Shown in pieces: positions 7,459-16,750 of a stretch of 64,000 bases of DNA. Each line of letters starts with the position of its first letter. The stretch's first letter is position 1. A program made the translations under genes and the position numbers. Below the pieces are notes generated by a model. The model saw only the letters and a list, made by a program, of their open reading frames with translations. It had not been told where the DNA came from and searched no databases. Source of the DNA: an uncultured Lachnospiraceae bacterium (GTDB lineage Bacteria > Bacillota > Clostridia > Lachnospirales > Lachnospiraceae); the NCBI GenBank assembly GCA_947625015.1, contig CANQMR010000002.1, forward strand, positions 1 through 64,000, in the 5' to 3' direction.

Positions 7459-9234
7459 TTGTATTATTCAGACGAGATAATTGAAGAAGTGCGCTCCCGG
7501 AATGATATTGTAGATGTGATAGGAAGTTATGTCAACCTAAAGAAAAAGGGAAATTCCTATTCGGCCTGCTGTCCGTTTCACCATGAGAAGACGCCTTCCT
7601 TTCATGTCAGCCGGGACAAGCAGATGTATCACTGTTTTGGCTGTGATGCGGGAGGCAATGTCTATACCTTTTTGATGGAGCATGAGAACATGACTTTTCC
7701 GGAGGCGTTAGAAGCATTGGCGGAGCGGGCCGGCGTTAAGCTGCCGGAGAAAAGCATGTCCCCGGCGGCGAAGCAGCAAAATGACCTGCGTACCCGGATA
7801 AAGGAGATGAACCGGCTGGCGGCAGGGTATTTTCATTACCTGCTAAAGACGGAGAGAGGAAAGCGGGCCCTGGAGTATCTTAAAGGCAGGGGGCTTACGG
7901 ATGAGACGATAACCCGGTTTGGCCTTGGATATTCCGATATGTACAGGGATGATTTGTATAAATATTTGAAAAACAAGGGGTACAAAGACGAGGAATTAAA
8001 GGATTCCGGTCTGATCCGTTTTGATGAAAAGCAGGGAGCGGCGGATTGGTTCTGGAACCGGGTTATGTATCCCATTGTGGACGCCAACAACCGGGTAATC
8101 GGTTTTGGCGGCAGGGTAATGGGCGATGCCAAGCCCAAATATATCAATACTCAGGATACGCCGATTTTTGATAAAAGCCGGAATCTTTACGGACTCAACT
8201 ATGCAAAAAAAAGTAAGCGGGCCGGAATCATTTTCTGCGAGGGATATATGGATGTGATTTCTATGCATCAGGCGGGTTTTGACAATGCGGTTGCCTCTTT
8301 GGGAACGGCGCTTACGCCGGGGCAGGTTAATCTGGTAAAGCGGTATACGGACCGGGTGTATCTGGCCTACGACAGTGACGGGGCAGGGACAAAAGCGGCG
8401 CTCAGGGCGCTGGAGATATTTCGCGAGTTTGAAATTCCGGCCAGGGTAATATCTTTAAAGCCATATAAGGATCCGGATGAATTGATTCAGGCAGAGGGCA
8501 GCGATGAATTTGAAAGGCGCATAGAGAAAGCGCAAAGCGGCATTATGTTTGAGATTGATATTCTGGCAGGCGGTTATAATCAACAGGATCCGCAGGAACG
8601 CACAGAATTTCAAAAAGAGGCCGCCAAAAAATTATCCGTTATTGCAGATCCCTTAGAACGAAATAACTATGTAGAAAGCGTAGCCAGGCAATATCATATT
8701 GATTCTGGTTTTTTAAAAGAAACGGTTACCCAATATGGGATTGCAGGAAGTCCTCACCGGACCGTATTTCAGCTCAGGGAATCAACCGGAAGAAGAACGG
8801 AGGATTTAGCTGATTCGGGACTGAAGACAGAACGTTTGCTGCTCACATGGCTGATTAATGAAAATTCGTTATTTGATGCGTTAAAAGGGAAAATCTCCCC
8901 TGATGATTTTTATGAACCCGTCTATCACAGTATAGCGGAAGAATTGTTCAAACAGTACGAAAAGGAGGGGAAGGTTATGCCGGCGGCAATTTTAAATCAT
9001 TATCAAAGCAAGCAGGAACATGATAAAGCTGCATTTATCATGCAGCAGGAGTTTGAGTTGGAGATTGCGCCGGAAGAAAAAGAAAAGACGATAACCGACT
9101 TGGTCAGAACGGTTAAAGAACGAAGTATATTGTATCAGCTTGATCATGCAAAGGGCGATTTGGCCAGGACCAATGAGTTAATGCTGGAAAAAGCCCAGGT
9201 GCAGAAACTGACAATCAGCTTGAAAAATAAATAA
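7459..9234 (+). CDS. dnaG: DNA primase
   Basis: 591 residues. It makes RNA primers for Okazaki fragments. The N-terminal zinc-binding domain shows [12 protein letters not shown] (about 37-48) and CFGCDAGG (about 58-65). The RNA polymerase core with TOPRIM motifs [11 protein letters not shown] (about 259) and LAYDSDGAG (about 302) follows. The C-terminal part would bind the DnaB helicase. The start is TTG 7459 with AAGGGGG 7 nt upstream; no in-frame ATG is suitably placed. It lies between the dgt-like gene and rpoD, the Firmicute form of the macromolecular synthesis operon (rpsU is not present here). Confidence 0.97.
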   Translation: MYYSDEIIEEVRSRNDIVDVIGSYVNLKKKGNSYSACCPFHHEKTPSFHVSRDKQMYHCFGCDAGGNVYTFLMEHENMTFPEALEALAERAGVKLPEKSMSPAAKQQNDLRTRIKEMNRLAAGYFHYLLKTERGKRALEYLKGRGLTDETITRFGLGYSDMYRDDLYKYLKNKGYKDEELKDSGLIRFDEKQGAADWFWNRVMYPIVDANNRVIGFGGRVMGDAKPKYINTQDTPIFDKSRNLYGLNYAKKSKRAGIIFCEGYMDVISMHQAGFDNAVASLGTALTPGQVNLVKRYTDRVYLAYDSDGAGTKAALRALEIFREFEIPARVISLKPYKDPDELIQAEGSDEFERRIEKAQSGIMFEIDILAGGYNQQDPQERTEFQKEAAKKLSVIADPLERNNYVESVARQYHIDSGFLKETVTQYGIAGSPHRTVFQLRESTGRRTEDLADSGLKTERLLLTWLINENSLFDALKGKISPDDFYEPVYHSIAEELFKQYEKEGKVMPAAILNHYQSKQEHDKAAFIMQQEFELEIAPEEKEKTITDLVRTVKERSILYQLDHAKGDLARTNELMLEKAQVQKLTISLKNK

Positions 9235-9269
9235 GACAAAGGAAAGCCAGTATAAGGAAGGATGGAACA

Positions 9270-10493
9270 ATGGAAGAACAAAAAACAAATACAGTAGAAG
9301 AAAAATTTCAGGAAAAGTTAAAAGAACTTTTGATCATTGCCAGAAAAAGAAAGAATGTGATTGAGGACACAGAAATCATATCCTGTTTTGCGGCCTGCCG
9401 GGAAATTGAACTGACAACAGAACTGATGGAAAGAATATTTGACTTTCTTGAGAAAAATAAAGTGGATGTTCTGACTATTTCCGAGGATGAAGAAGAGCCG
9501 GATGAAGACGCTTTGCTGGAAGTGGAAAATGATGAGGATTTAGTAGTAGAAAAGATTGACTTATCTGTTCCGGAGGGCACGAATATTGAGGATCCGGTGC
9601 GGATGTATTTAAAAGAAATTGGCAAGGTTCCATTATTAAGCGCGGAGGAAGAAATAGAACTTGCGCAGAAAATGGAAGCGGGCGATATGGCGGCCGTTCA
9701 ATTACAGGAGGATGCCGATTCTTTGGATGCAGAAGCAAAGGAAGAATTAGAACGGCTTGTACAGGAGGGGAACACAGCAAAGAAAAAGTTGTCCGAGGCT
9801 AATTTACGGTTGGTTGTCAGCATAGCCAAGCGTTATGTGGGACGGGGTATGCTGTTCCTCGACCTGATTCAGGAGGGAAATCTGGGCTTAATCAAAGCTG
9901 TGGAAAAGTTTGATTACCGCAAGGGTTATAAATTTTCTACTTATGCTACCTGGTGGATCCGCCAGGCCATTACCAGAGCCATTGCCGACCAAGCCAGAAC
10001 GATCCGGATACCGGTGCATATGGTGGAGACGATTAATAAGTTAATCCGGGTGTCCAGACAGCTTTTACAGGAGTTAGGCCGGGAACCTTCGCCGGAGGAG
10101 ATTGCAGAGAAGATGGAAATTCCTGTTGAGCGCGTCCGGGAGATTTTAAAGATTTCCCAGGAGCCGGTTTCTTTAGAAACCCCTATTGGAGAGGAGGAGG
10201 ACAGCCACTTAGGCGATTTTATCCAGGACGAAAATGTCCCGGTACCGGCGGATGCGGCAGCCTTTACACTGTTAAAGGAACAGTTGGTAGAGGTGCTTTC
10301 CACCCTGACGGAGCGGGAACAGAAAGTACTGCGGCTCCGCTTTGGATTAGATGACGGAAGGGCGAGAACCTTAGAGGAAGTGGGCAAGGAATTTAACGTT
10401 ACCAGAGAGCGTATCCGCCAGATTGAGGCAAAGGCCCTGCGTAAATTAAGACATCCGAGCCGCAGCCGTAAATTAAGGGATTATCTGGAGTAG
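9270..10493 (+). CDS. rpoD: RNA polymerase primary sigma factor SigA/RpoD
   Basis: 407 residues with an N-terminal region 1.1 (about 1-95, acidic end), then region 1.2 ([16 protein letters not shown]). Region 2 holds [13 protein letters not shown] near residue 193 and [15 protein letters not shown] near 221. Region 3 follows. Region 4.2 holds the helix-turn-helix [19 protein letters not shown] near 376. It recognises the -35/-10 promoters noted elsewhere in the window. The start is ATG 9270 with AAGGAAGG upstream, 35 nt after dnaG, and it is probably cotranscribed with dgt, dnaG and trmK. Confidence 0.97.
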   Translation: MEEQKTNTVEEKFQEKLKELLIIARKRKNVIEDTEIISCFAACREIELTTELMERIFDFLEKNKVDVLTISEDEEEPDEDALLEVENDEDLVVEKIDLSVPEGTNIEDPVRMYLKEIGKVPLLSAEEEIELAQKMEAGDMAAVQLQEDADSLDAEAKEELERLVQEGNTAKKKLSEANLRLVVSIAKRYVGRGMLFLDLIQEGNLGLIKAVEKFDYRKGYKFSTYATWWIRQAITRAIADQARTIRIPVHMVETINKLIRVSRQLLQELGREPSPEEIAEKMEIPVERVREILKISQEPVSLETPIGEEEDSHLGDFIQDENVPVPADAAAFTLLKEQLVEVLSTLTEREQKVLRLRFGLDDGRARTLEEVGKEFNVTRERIRQIEAKALRKLRHPSRSRKLRDYLE

Positions 10494-10497
10494 AAGG

Positions 10498-11304
10498 ATG
10501 TTATCAAAAAGAATGGAGGCAGTGGCGGGTATGGTTGCAATCGGCTCCCCTGTTGTGGCGGATGTGGGATGCGACCATGCCTATGTGTCCATTGCGCTGG
10601 TTGAAAGGCGCATAGCCCGCAAGGTTATTGCCATGGATGTGCGGAAGGGCCCGCTGGCCATTGCGGCGGACAATATAAACGAAGCCGGTCTTGCTGAACG
10701 GATTGAACTGCGTTTGGGAGACGGGCTTGCAATGCTGCGGCGGGATGAAGCGGACGCCATAGTGATTGCGGGTATGGGCGGTCTTTTGACGAAGCGTATC
10801 TTAGAACAGGGAATGGATATCCTATCCGGCGAAAAACCGCCGGTATTAATCTTGCAGCCGCAGTCGGATATAAGGGAAGTGCGGATATTTTTACACAGCA
10901 GCGCATATCATATTGTGCAGGAAAAAATGCTTGTGGAAGAGGGCAAATATTATACAGTGATGCGGGCGGAGCCGGGGAAAAAAGCGCAGATTACCGGGAC
11001 CGTTTCAGGTGAGGACGGAAGCTGTTATTGGCATGTGGCGGCTGAGGATGGAAGTGTTTTGCGGTATACATATGCGGACTGGGAATACGGACGGTATAAC
11101 TTAGAACACCGGGACGGGATTTTGTATGCTTATCTCTTGCGGGAACGCAGTAAACTGTTGGAAATCCGGGAAAATATCAGGGGCAATCAAAAGACTTCCC
11201 TGCCGGACAAGACAATGGAGCGTTTAGGCGAGGTCTGCCGGCAGCTACAGGAAAACGAAGCAGCCCTGCGGCAGTATTACGGGGATTGGATACAGGAGGA
11301 ATGA
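10498..11304 (+). CDS. trmK: tRNA (adenine(22)-N1)-methyltransferase TrmK
   Basis: 268 residues. An N-terminal Rossmann SAM-binding domain (VADVGCDHAYVSIAL, residues 20-34) carries the family motif AIVIAGMGGLLTKRIL near 86 and LILQPQ near 119. A C-terminal helical coiled segment is rich in charged residues. TrmK methylates N1 of A22 in bacterial tRNA. It starts 4 nt after rpoD, and its last codons contain the AGGAGGA ribosome site of the next gene, so the two are translationally coupled. The rpoD-trmK-nif3 order is standard in Firmicutes. Confidence 0.92.
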   Translation: MLSKRMEAVAGMVAIGSPVVADVGCDHAYVSIALVERRIARKVIAMDVRKGPLAIAADNINEAGLAERIELRLGDGLAMLRRDEADAIVIAGMGGLLTKRILEQGMDILSGEKPPVLILQPQSDIREVRIFLHSSAYHIVQEKMLVEEGKYYTVMRAEPGKKAQITGTVSGEDGSCYWHVAAEDGSVLRYTYADWEYGRYNLEHRDGILYAYLLRERSKLLEIRENIRGNQKTSLPDKTMERLGEVCRQLQENEAALRQYYGDWIQEE

Positions 11305-11307
11305 AAA

Positions 11308-12102
11308 TTGAAATGCAGTGAGATTATGGAGGCGTTAAGAAGACTTTCGCCGGAGCAGTATGCCTGCGACTGGGACAATGTGGGGCTATTAGTGGGCAGG
11401 AAGGATAAGGAGGTAAGGAAAATCATGGTGGCTTTGGACGCCTCTAAGGAAGTGGTGTCGCTGGCGGCTAATCGGAAAGTCGATATGCTGATTACCCACC
11501 ATCCCATGATTTTTTCTTCCCTGAAAAAGATAAATGAGGATGACTTTGTGGCGGAAAAGGCGTTGGTTTTAGCGGAGCATGGCGTCAGCTATTATGCCAT
11601 GCACACCAATTTTGACGCAGTGGGAGGAATGGCGGAGTTAGCAGCGGGAAAGCAGTATTTAGACCTTAGGGACACTTCTCCGATTGTCCTTTCCGGCGAG
11701 ACAGGGGAAGGCATGGGCAGATATGGGAAGCTGCCCCGTCCCATGACGGCGAAAGAGGCGGCGGAGTATGTCAAGGAGAAATTCGGCCTTTCTTTTGTTC
11801 TGCTGTATCAGGGACAGGACACAAAGAATCAGGTGTTTGAGAAGATTGCCGTATTGCCCGGCTCCGGGAAAAGCGAGATGATGCAGGTAAAGGAGCAGGG
11901 GTATTCCCTGTATCTAACCGGAGATTACGGACACCATGGCGGGTTAGACGCCATTGACATGGGAATGACGGTAATCGATGCCACCCATTACGGCTTAGAG
12001 CATATATTTATTGCTTATATCAGCGGTTATCTCCGGGATACCTTTGGGGACGCCGTTGAGATTGTAGAGACAGATTCAGGCTGCCCGGTAAAGGTGATAT
12101 AG
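11308..12102 (+). CDS. Nif3-like dinuclear metal-centre protein (YqfO family)
   Basis: 264 residues, the short form without the PII-like insert. Conserved metal-site motifs are visible: CDWDNVGLLVGR (about 20-31), ITHHPMIF (about 62-69) and MHTNFDAVGGMAE (about 97-109), with a C-terminal HYGLEH. The family has a toroidal hexamer fold. Its cellular role is unsettled, and GTP cyclohydrolase I type 2 annotations are doubtful. TTG 11308 is the start: it gives MKCSEIMEAL and has AGGAGGA 7 nt upstream. Confidence 0.92.
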   Translation: MKCSEIMEALRRLSPEQYACDWDNVGLLVGRKDKEVRKIMVALDASKEVVSLAANRKVDMLITHHPMIFSSLKKINEDDFVAEKALVLAEHGVSYYAMHTNFDAVGGMAELAAGKQYLDLRDTSPIVLSGETGEGMGRYGKLPRPMTAKEAAEYVKEKFGLSFVLLYQGQDTKNQVFEKIAVLPGSGKSEMMQVKEQGYSLYLTGDYGHHGGLDAIDMGMTVIDATHYGLEHIFIAYISGYLRDTFGDAVEIVETDSGCPVKVI

Positions 12103-12130
12103 GAGACAGCGTATAAGGAGGAATAGGGTT

Positions 12131-13789
12131 ATGATTCAGGTTACAATCGGTGATAAAACTCATGAGGTGGAGGAAGGCGTTTCGCTTGAGGAATTAGCGG
12201 CAAAGTACGGCGTATGCGAAAAAGGGGATATCGTGCTGGCCTATATGGACAATCATTTGTGCGAACTTTACAAGACGGTACAGGAATCTAGCGAGGTCCG
12301 GTTTGTGTCCACAGCGGAGAAAATCGGATTTGATACCTATAAACGGAGCATGATTTTAATGATGATGAAGGCGTTCCGGGATGTGCTAAGGACCAAAGGC
12401 GCCACAGGCAGAATCCGGGTTTTGTTCTCTGTCAGTAAGGGCTTTTACTGCGAATTAGAAAGCAGGGAAGTAAAGCTTAGCCAGGAGCTTTTAAATGAAG
12501 TTGAGGACAAAATGAGGCAGCTGGTCCGGGCAGATATTCCCATTGTGAAAAGCACTTACAAATCCCACGATTTAATGAAGCGTTTTGAGGCGCAGGGCAG
12601 AAAGGATAAGGTGCAGCTTTTTAAATACCGCAGGGCCTCTAACGCCAATGTGTACCGGTTAGATGATTTTGAGGATTATTACTATGGATTTATGGTGACA
12701 TCCACAAGGTATCTCAAACTTTTTGCCCTCTATGCGTATGAGGACGGTTTTGTGTTGCAGCTTCCGGCCCGCTCGAACTTAGAGGAAATCGCAGAATTTA
12801 ATCCGCAGAAGAAGCTGTTTTCCGTATTAAAGCAGGCTGACGACTGGGGCGTCATGTTAAATGTGGATACCGTAGGTGGCTTAAACGACGCTATTGCCAA
12901 CGGGGAGATTAATGACCTGATGTTGGTGCAGGAAGCCCTTCAGGAGAAAAATATTGCCAAGATTGCGGAGAGAATCTGCAAGGAGGATAAGAAAATTATC
13001 TTAATTGCAGGCCCGAGCTCTTCCGGAAAAACTTCCTTTTCCCACAGACTGAGCATCCAGCTTAGGGCTATGGGAATGCGTCCCCACCCGGTGGCCCTTG
13101 ACAATTATTTTGTGAACCGGGAGCATACGCCGAAGGACGAGAACGGCAATTATGATTTTGAGTGCTTAGAGGCGGTGGACGTGGCGCAGTTCAATGAGGA
13201 TATGATGCGCCTGTTAAACGGAGAAGAGGTCAAAATGCCTACCTTTAATTTCCTGTTGGGAAAAAGAGAATACAGGGGCAACACCCTGAAATTAGAGGAA
13301 AGCGACGTACTGGTTATCGAGGGCATCCATGGCCTGAACCCCAAAATGTCAGAAAGGCTTCCGAACGACAGTAAATTTAAGATATATATCAGCGCATTAA
13401 CCCAGTTAAATGTAGACGAACACAACCGGGTGGCGACTACAGACGGGCGGCTGATCCGCCGGATCGTGCGGGATGCCAGAACCAGAGGCAATACGGCACA
13501 GATGACGATTTCCATGTGGGAGTCCGTAAGGCGGGGCGAGGAACACAATATATTCCCCTATCAGGAGGAAGCAGACGTTATGTTCAACTCTGCCCTGATC
13601 TATGAACTCAGCGTAATCAAGCCCTATGTGGAGCCCCTGTTATTTGCAATCCCCAAGGACGCCAAAGAATACCAGGAGGCCAAGCGCTTACTCAAATTCT
13701 TAGACTACTTTTTGGGCGTCGGCTCCGAAAACATACCCAACAACAGTATTCTCCGGGAATTTGTGGGCGGCAGTTGTTTCCCCGTCTGA
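12131..13789 (+). CDS. TGS domain-uridine kinase-like nucleoside kinase
   Basis: 552 residues. The N-terminal TGS domain (1-62) and an editing-like segment resembling threonyl-tRNA synthetase are fused to a P-loop kinase of the uridine kinase/phosphoribulokinase family. Walker A GPSSSGKT is at 294-301, with DNYFVNREHTPKDE near 330 and VLVIEGIHGLNP near 396. Proteins of this build are annotated as nucleoside kinases in clostridia and Thermotoga; the substrate and the purpose of the TGS part are unclear. The stop codon TGA (13787-13789) lies inside the outer left arm of hairpin repeat copy 2, so the 3' end of this CDS is part of the palindrome. Confidence 0.9.
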   Translation: MIQVTIGDKTHEVEEGVSLEELAAKYGVCEKGDIVLAYMDNHLCELYKTVQESSEVRFVSTAEKIGFDTYKRSMILMMMKAFRDVLRTKGATGRIRVLFSVSKGFYCELESREVKLSQELLNEVEDKMRQLVRADIPIVKSTYKSHDLMKRFEAQGRKDKVQLFKYRRASNANVYRLDDFEDYYYGFMVTSTRYLKLFALYAYEDGFVLQLPARSNLEEIAEFNPQKKLFSVLKQADDWGVMLNVDTVGGLNDAIANGEINDLMLVQEALQEKNIAKIAERICKEDKKIILIAGPSSSGKTSFSHRLSIQLRAMGMRPHPVALDNYFVNREHTPKDENGNYDFECLEAVDVAQFNEDMMRLLNGEEVKMPTFNFLLGKREYRGNTLKLEESDVLVIEGIHGLNPKMSERLPNDSKFKIYISALTQLNVDEHNRVATTDGRLIRRIVRDARTRGNTAQMTISMWESVRRGEEHNIFPYQEEADVMFNSALIYELSVIKPYVEPLLFAIPKDAKEYQEAKRLLKFLDYFLGVGSENIPNNSILREFVGGSCFPV

Positions 13790-14320
13790 CCCTGTATAAT
13801 TTTACCTTTTTGCGGGTATCTCTCGATTATCCTTAGACGTATATTTGTGAAACCGCCGCAGGATAATCTTTTCCCATTTTCCCGCACTGCCATCGGTTTT
13901 AAGAAATCCTGCTGCCGGACCCTCCTGCATATTAGATTGCACGTGCTTACGAAGAACTCGCGCCGGGAAGGGGTGGCTGGGAAACATTTGCAGCCCCTTT
14001 GAAAACGCCGGTACTTGCGAAGGCCCTGTAATATATTTGCTATTCAGCAGATAATGAACAGGGCCTTCGCTTATGTACCGCTGCGTTTTCGACAGAGCGC
14101 AAGCGTGGCTGCATAATGTTTGCCCAGCACCCCAAACCCGGCGCTCAGACACTTCTTCGCACGTGCAATATGCAGGAGGGCCCGGCAGCGGATTTCTAAA
14201 AAACCGCGTGTCGGGAAAATTGGGATAAGGATTACCTTGCGGCGGTAGTCCACGAATATTTCAGAGGATAATCGAGAGATACCCGCTTAAAAACCTTGAA
14301 ACAGGCAGGGTCAGACGGGG
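13780..14320. repeat. Long imperfect palindrome, copy 2 (about 541 nt)
   Basis: Second copy of the dispersed hairpin. The core 13812-14286 begins and ends with a 21-22 bp inverted repeat (13812-13833 with 14265-14286) and aligns along its length with 4180-4646. The inner arms pair (13853-13860 with 14238-14245; 13911-13918 with 14182-14189; 13960-13967 with 14137-14144). An apical 7-bp stem closes on loop ATTC. The outermost stem is a perfect 15 bp (13780-13794 with 14306-14320). Its left arm includes the last codons and stop of the upstream kinase gene. The outer stem sequence is unrelated to that of copy 1. No protein is conserved between copies. Confidence 0.92.
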
Positions 14321-14351
14321 CAAAAAAATGGGGAAAATGTGTCGGAAAAGG

Positions 14352-14380
14352 ATGACAAAAATGGCAGGATATGTTATAAT
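14352..14380 (+). promoter_or_regulatory. Promoter for the unknown gene at 14452
   Basis: ATGACA (14352-14357), 17-nt spacer, TATAAT (14375-14380). It lies just outside the right end of repeat copy 2, 70 nt before the start codon. Confidence 0.65.
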
Positions 14381-14451
14381 TGAGGCATCAGAAAAGTTTT
14401 CTTGTTTCCAGTCGTTTTCGTGTGTTTGCAACTCGTGAAGGAGGGCTGTCT

Positions 14452-15171
14452 ATGGATACTTCAGATCAGAAATTCAACTTATTGCAGATGAAAGAATATT
14501 TTGAGAGCCAGATTCCTAATATACGGGTGCTGAGCGATATGACCTTAAGCGAATCTGATTTCAGAAGCTTAGGCGTCAGGCTTAAGTCCGCATTTTCCTT
14601 TACAGACAAAAAGGATGGCATACAGGACATTATGCTATGTTATCTGGTGTACTGGGTATACGCCTTGATTTACTGGAAGGAAGAGACAGGGATTCATGAT
14701 GAGCTTACCGATTATTGCGCTAAGCTTCCCCAGTATCAGTTAAGGCATCATTTTGAGATGCTGCTGGATATTTTTGCTGATTATAACATTGACGATTTCG
14801 GGTACCGGGCGAACAGTATTGAGGAACTTTGCTCTATGCTGATTGCAAGGCATGCGGGGATTCCCAATGATGAGAAGTATCAGGTCTTTGAACTGATTGA
14901 CGATTACCGGAACCAGAATGTGTCGGTTGATTCCATGGTGGAGGATATCTATGAGCATCTTCCGTATAAGAGCCGCTATATTTTCTCTTTGCTGGATGCA
15001 GCGTCCAGACAGGACATGATTTGGGAGGTGCGTACCATTATGGCGGAGGTCTGTTCCGGGGCCTACAGCCGGGATATGCTGCTTGTAAAGTATCCGAGAA
15101 CTTCTGTAAGTTTAATTGATTACTGTTACTACTGGCAGGAGGGAAGGTCGTTGCTGAATCAGGCGAGATAG
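14452..15171 (+). CDS. Unrecognised helical protein, 239 residues
   Basis: A soluble, mostly helical protein by composition, with no signal peptide or membrane helix and no family I recognise. Visible stretches include YWVYALIYWKEETGIHDELT near residue 65 and PYKSRYIFSLLDAASRQDM near 170. ATG 14452 has GGAGGG 7 nt upstream and lies downstream of a good promoter. The frame extends further upstream to 14380, but that start overlaps the -10 box. A strong terminator follows, so it is monocistronic. Confidence 0.75.
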   Translation: MDTSDQKFNLLQMKEYFESQIPNIRVLSDMTLSESDFRSLGVRLKSAFSFTDKKDGIQDIMLCYLVYWVYALIYWKEETGIHDELTDYCAKLPQYQLRHHFEMLLDIFADYNIDDFGYRANSIEELCSMLIARHAGIPNDEKYQVFELIDDYRNQNVSVDSMVEDIYEHLPYKSRYIFSLLDAASRQDMIWEVRTIMAEVCSGAYSRDMLLVKYPRTSVSLIDYCYYWQEGRSLLNQAR

Positions 15172-15210
15172 AATGTAACGGCGTCCCTGCCGGGACGTCT
15201 CAACATAAAG

Positions 15211-15247
15211 AGAAGACTGCGGGTTTGGGCCTGTAGTCTTCTTTTTT
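15211..15247 (+). terminator. Rho-independent terminator
   Basis: AGAAGACT (15211-15218) pairs with AGTCTTCT (15235-15242), followed by T5G. It ends the transcript of the unknown gene 14452-15171. Confidence 0.85.
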
Positions 15248-15297
15248 GCGTCGATATTCCGATGGGAAATGCGTACGCATAACGGTTATAGAAAAAT

Positions 15298-15660
15298 GAC
15301 TCAGACGATAAGCCGGGTTATGTCGTTGAATGGTCATCTATCTAGGCCGGCTGTTACCAGCGGGCTCAAGCGACCTACCCGAAAACGTGACGGGCCGCCA
15401 CATTGTTTTCTGTTCGGTCTTGCTTCGGATGGGGTTTACAGAGCCTGTCCTGTTACCAGAACAGCGGTGAGCTCTTACCTCGCCTTTCCACCCTTACCAG
15501 ACTAACCCTGCATGGCAGAGAAGACTGGCGGTATATTTCTGTTGCACTGGCCTGGGAGTCGCCTCCACCGGACGTTATCCGGCATCCTGCCCTGTGAAGC
15601 CCGGACTTTCCTCACCTGCAGCCTTTCGGCGTTGCAGCCGCGACCATTTGTCTGAGTCGG
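15298..15660 (-). ncRNA. rnpB: RNase P RNA
   Basis: The minus strand carries the conserved RNase P RNA blocks in order: GAGGAAAGTCCGGGC near the 5' end, ACAGAAA, GGCGAGGTAAGAGCTCACCG, TAGGTCGCTTGAGCCC, and AGATAGATGACC with ACATAACCCGGCTTAT at the 3' end. P1 is formed by 15650-15658 with 15298-15306 (GACTCAGAC complement). Length is about 360 nt. The catalytic RNA trims 5' leaders of pre-tRNAs such as the cluster at 4.8 kb. A promoter lies directly upstream. The mature 3' end is followed by TTTTT on the minus strand. Confidence 0.95.
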
Positions 15661-15664
15661 AAAA

Positions 15665-15693
15665 ATTTTAGCACAATTTTTATCAATCTTCAA
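15665..15693 (-). promoter_or_regulatory. Promoter of rnpB
   Basis: On the minus strand TTGAAG (15688-15693), a 17-nt spacer and TAAAAT (15665-15670) place the transcription start about 7 nt downstream, at the first bases of P1. Confidence 0.75.
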
Positions 15694-15758
15694 TCATTTT
15701 TGAGAGAAATAAGGGAATATCGAAGGAGGAAGCGCCAATGACTTTAGGGGCGAATAGC

Positions 15759-16562
15759 TTATGAAAGGTCTTCCGGGGTATATTGCAAAATCCGGTCGGA
15801 GATGGAAATGGCGTCGTATATGCGGCGGTATTCCTCGGAGGAATATTCATTGATGTAATTCTTCACATATTTTTTGCGGATTCCCTTGGCAGATAGTGTG
15901 TCTACAGCCTTGTTGTATGCGATGGCGGCGGTTATCTTGTCGGGGTAGCGGCCAACGAGAAAATTGCCCCGTATATGGATGACGCATTCATACAGGGTAT
16001 GCGTATCCTGTTCTATGCAGGTTACGCCCATGTACTCGTTGATGATGCGGATATTTTCATAGCGGAAATCACATTCGTTTTGGTTGACAAAGAGATAGTC
16101 CTTTCCTTTTTTGGCGTAGTTTTTAATGCCGTAGCGGGACAGGATGCTGTATTGGCTTCCGTAGTCGCAGATAAAATAATATCCGCCCCTTGTCTGTATT
16201 TTGTGGTCTGCATAGAAAAACAGATCTTCCCGGTCAAAGATTAAATACCGCTCCGGGGAGAGATAGTAATAAAAGTATCCGGTCTGTAGATAAATGGGCG
16301 TTTTAAAATAGATTCCTGTATTCCGGTAATTCATAAGGATAACAAATTTACTGAAATCCAGCGCAAAGGCATTGGAATAATCCGCCAACCGGTATTTCCC
16401 CTCCCTTACGATTGCTACGGCTTCCCGGTATGCCTGTCCGGCTTCTTTTTCTGTAGGGAAACTTCCCAAACTCACGTGTTTTGACTGAATGGTCATGGAT
16501 GAGCGGTAATAGATTGTCCCGTCTTTCTTGGCTGTTTTTGCAACCCCTGGCAGATATCCCAT
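15759..16562 (-). CDS. AP2-domain protein with degenerate HNH-like centre
   Basis: 267 residues. Two AP2-like DNA-binding segments are visible. One is near the N-terminus (YYRSSMTIQSKHVSLGSFP, with EAGQAYREAV). The other is near residue 195 (LYECVIHIRGNFLVGRYPD, with ITAAIAYNKAVD). Between them, NYAKKGKDYLFVNQNECDFR and YENIRIIN resembles the end of an HNH homing-endonuclease domain that has lost its catalytic histidines. Such proteins probably derive from mobile endonucleases and may now act as DNA-binding factors. The start is set by AGGAGG (16567-16572 on the minus strand) just before ATG 16560-16562; the longer frame to 16601 is less likely. Confidence 0.7.
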   Translation of the reverse strand: MGYLPGVAKTAKKDGTIYYRSSMTIQSKHVSLGSFPTEKEAGQAYREAVAIVREGKYRLADYSNAFALDFSKFVILMNYRNTGIYFKTPIYLQTGYFYYYLSPERYLIFDREDLFFYADHKIQTRGGYYFICDYGSQYSILSRYGIKNYAKKGKDYLFVNQNECDFRYENIRIINEYMGVTCIEQDTHTLYECVIHIRGNFLVGRYPDKITAAIAYNKAVDTLSAKGIRKKYVKNYINEYSSEEYRRIYDAISISDRILQYTPEDLS

Positions 16563-16675
16563 AGTTCCTCCTGAATTTAAACGTATCAATAAGTAAATCA
16601 CTGTTTAGCAATATGATAACTGCAATAGCGGAAAAAATCAATACAGAACCGGTTTGCAAAAATAGGATAAAGGGC

Positions 16676-16704
16676 TTGACCTTTTCTAAAGTAAAATTTA
16701 TAAT
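16676..16704 (+). promoter_or_regulatory. Promoter for the 3D-domain protein
   Basis: TTGACC (16676-16681), 17-nt spacer, TATAAT (16699-16704). The predicted start near 16711 excludes the upstream candidate start codons and favours ATG 16751. Confidence 0.8.
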
Positions 16705-16750
16705 TATTATATGTATGTCTATAAAAAAGCGGAACAGAAGGCGGTTTTTA

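Noticed and set aside
15269-15505. ORFs overlapping the RNase P RNA on both strands
   Set aside because: The conserved RNase P RNA blocks and its promoter explain the sequence.
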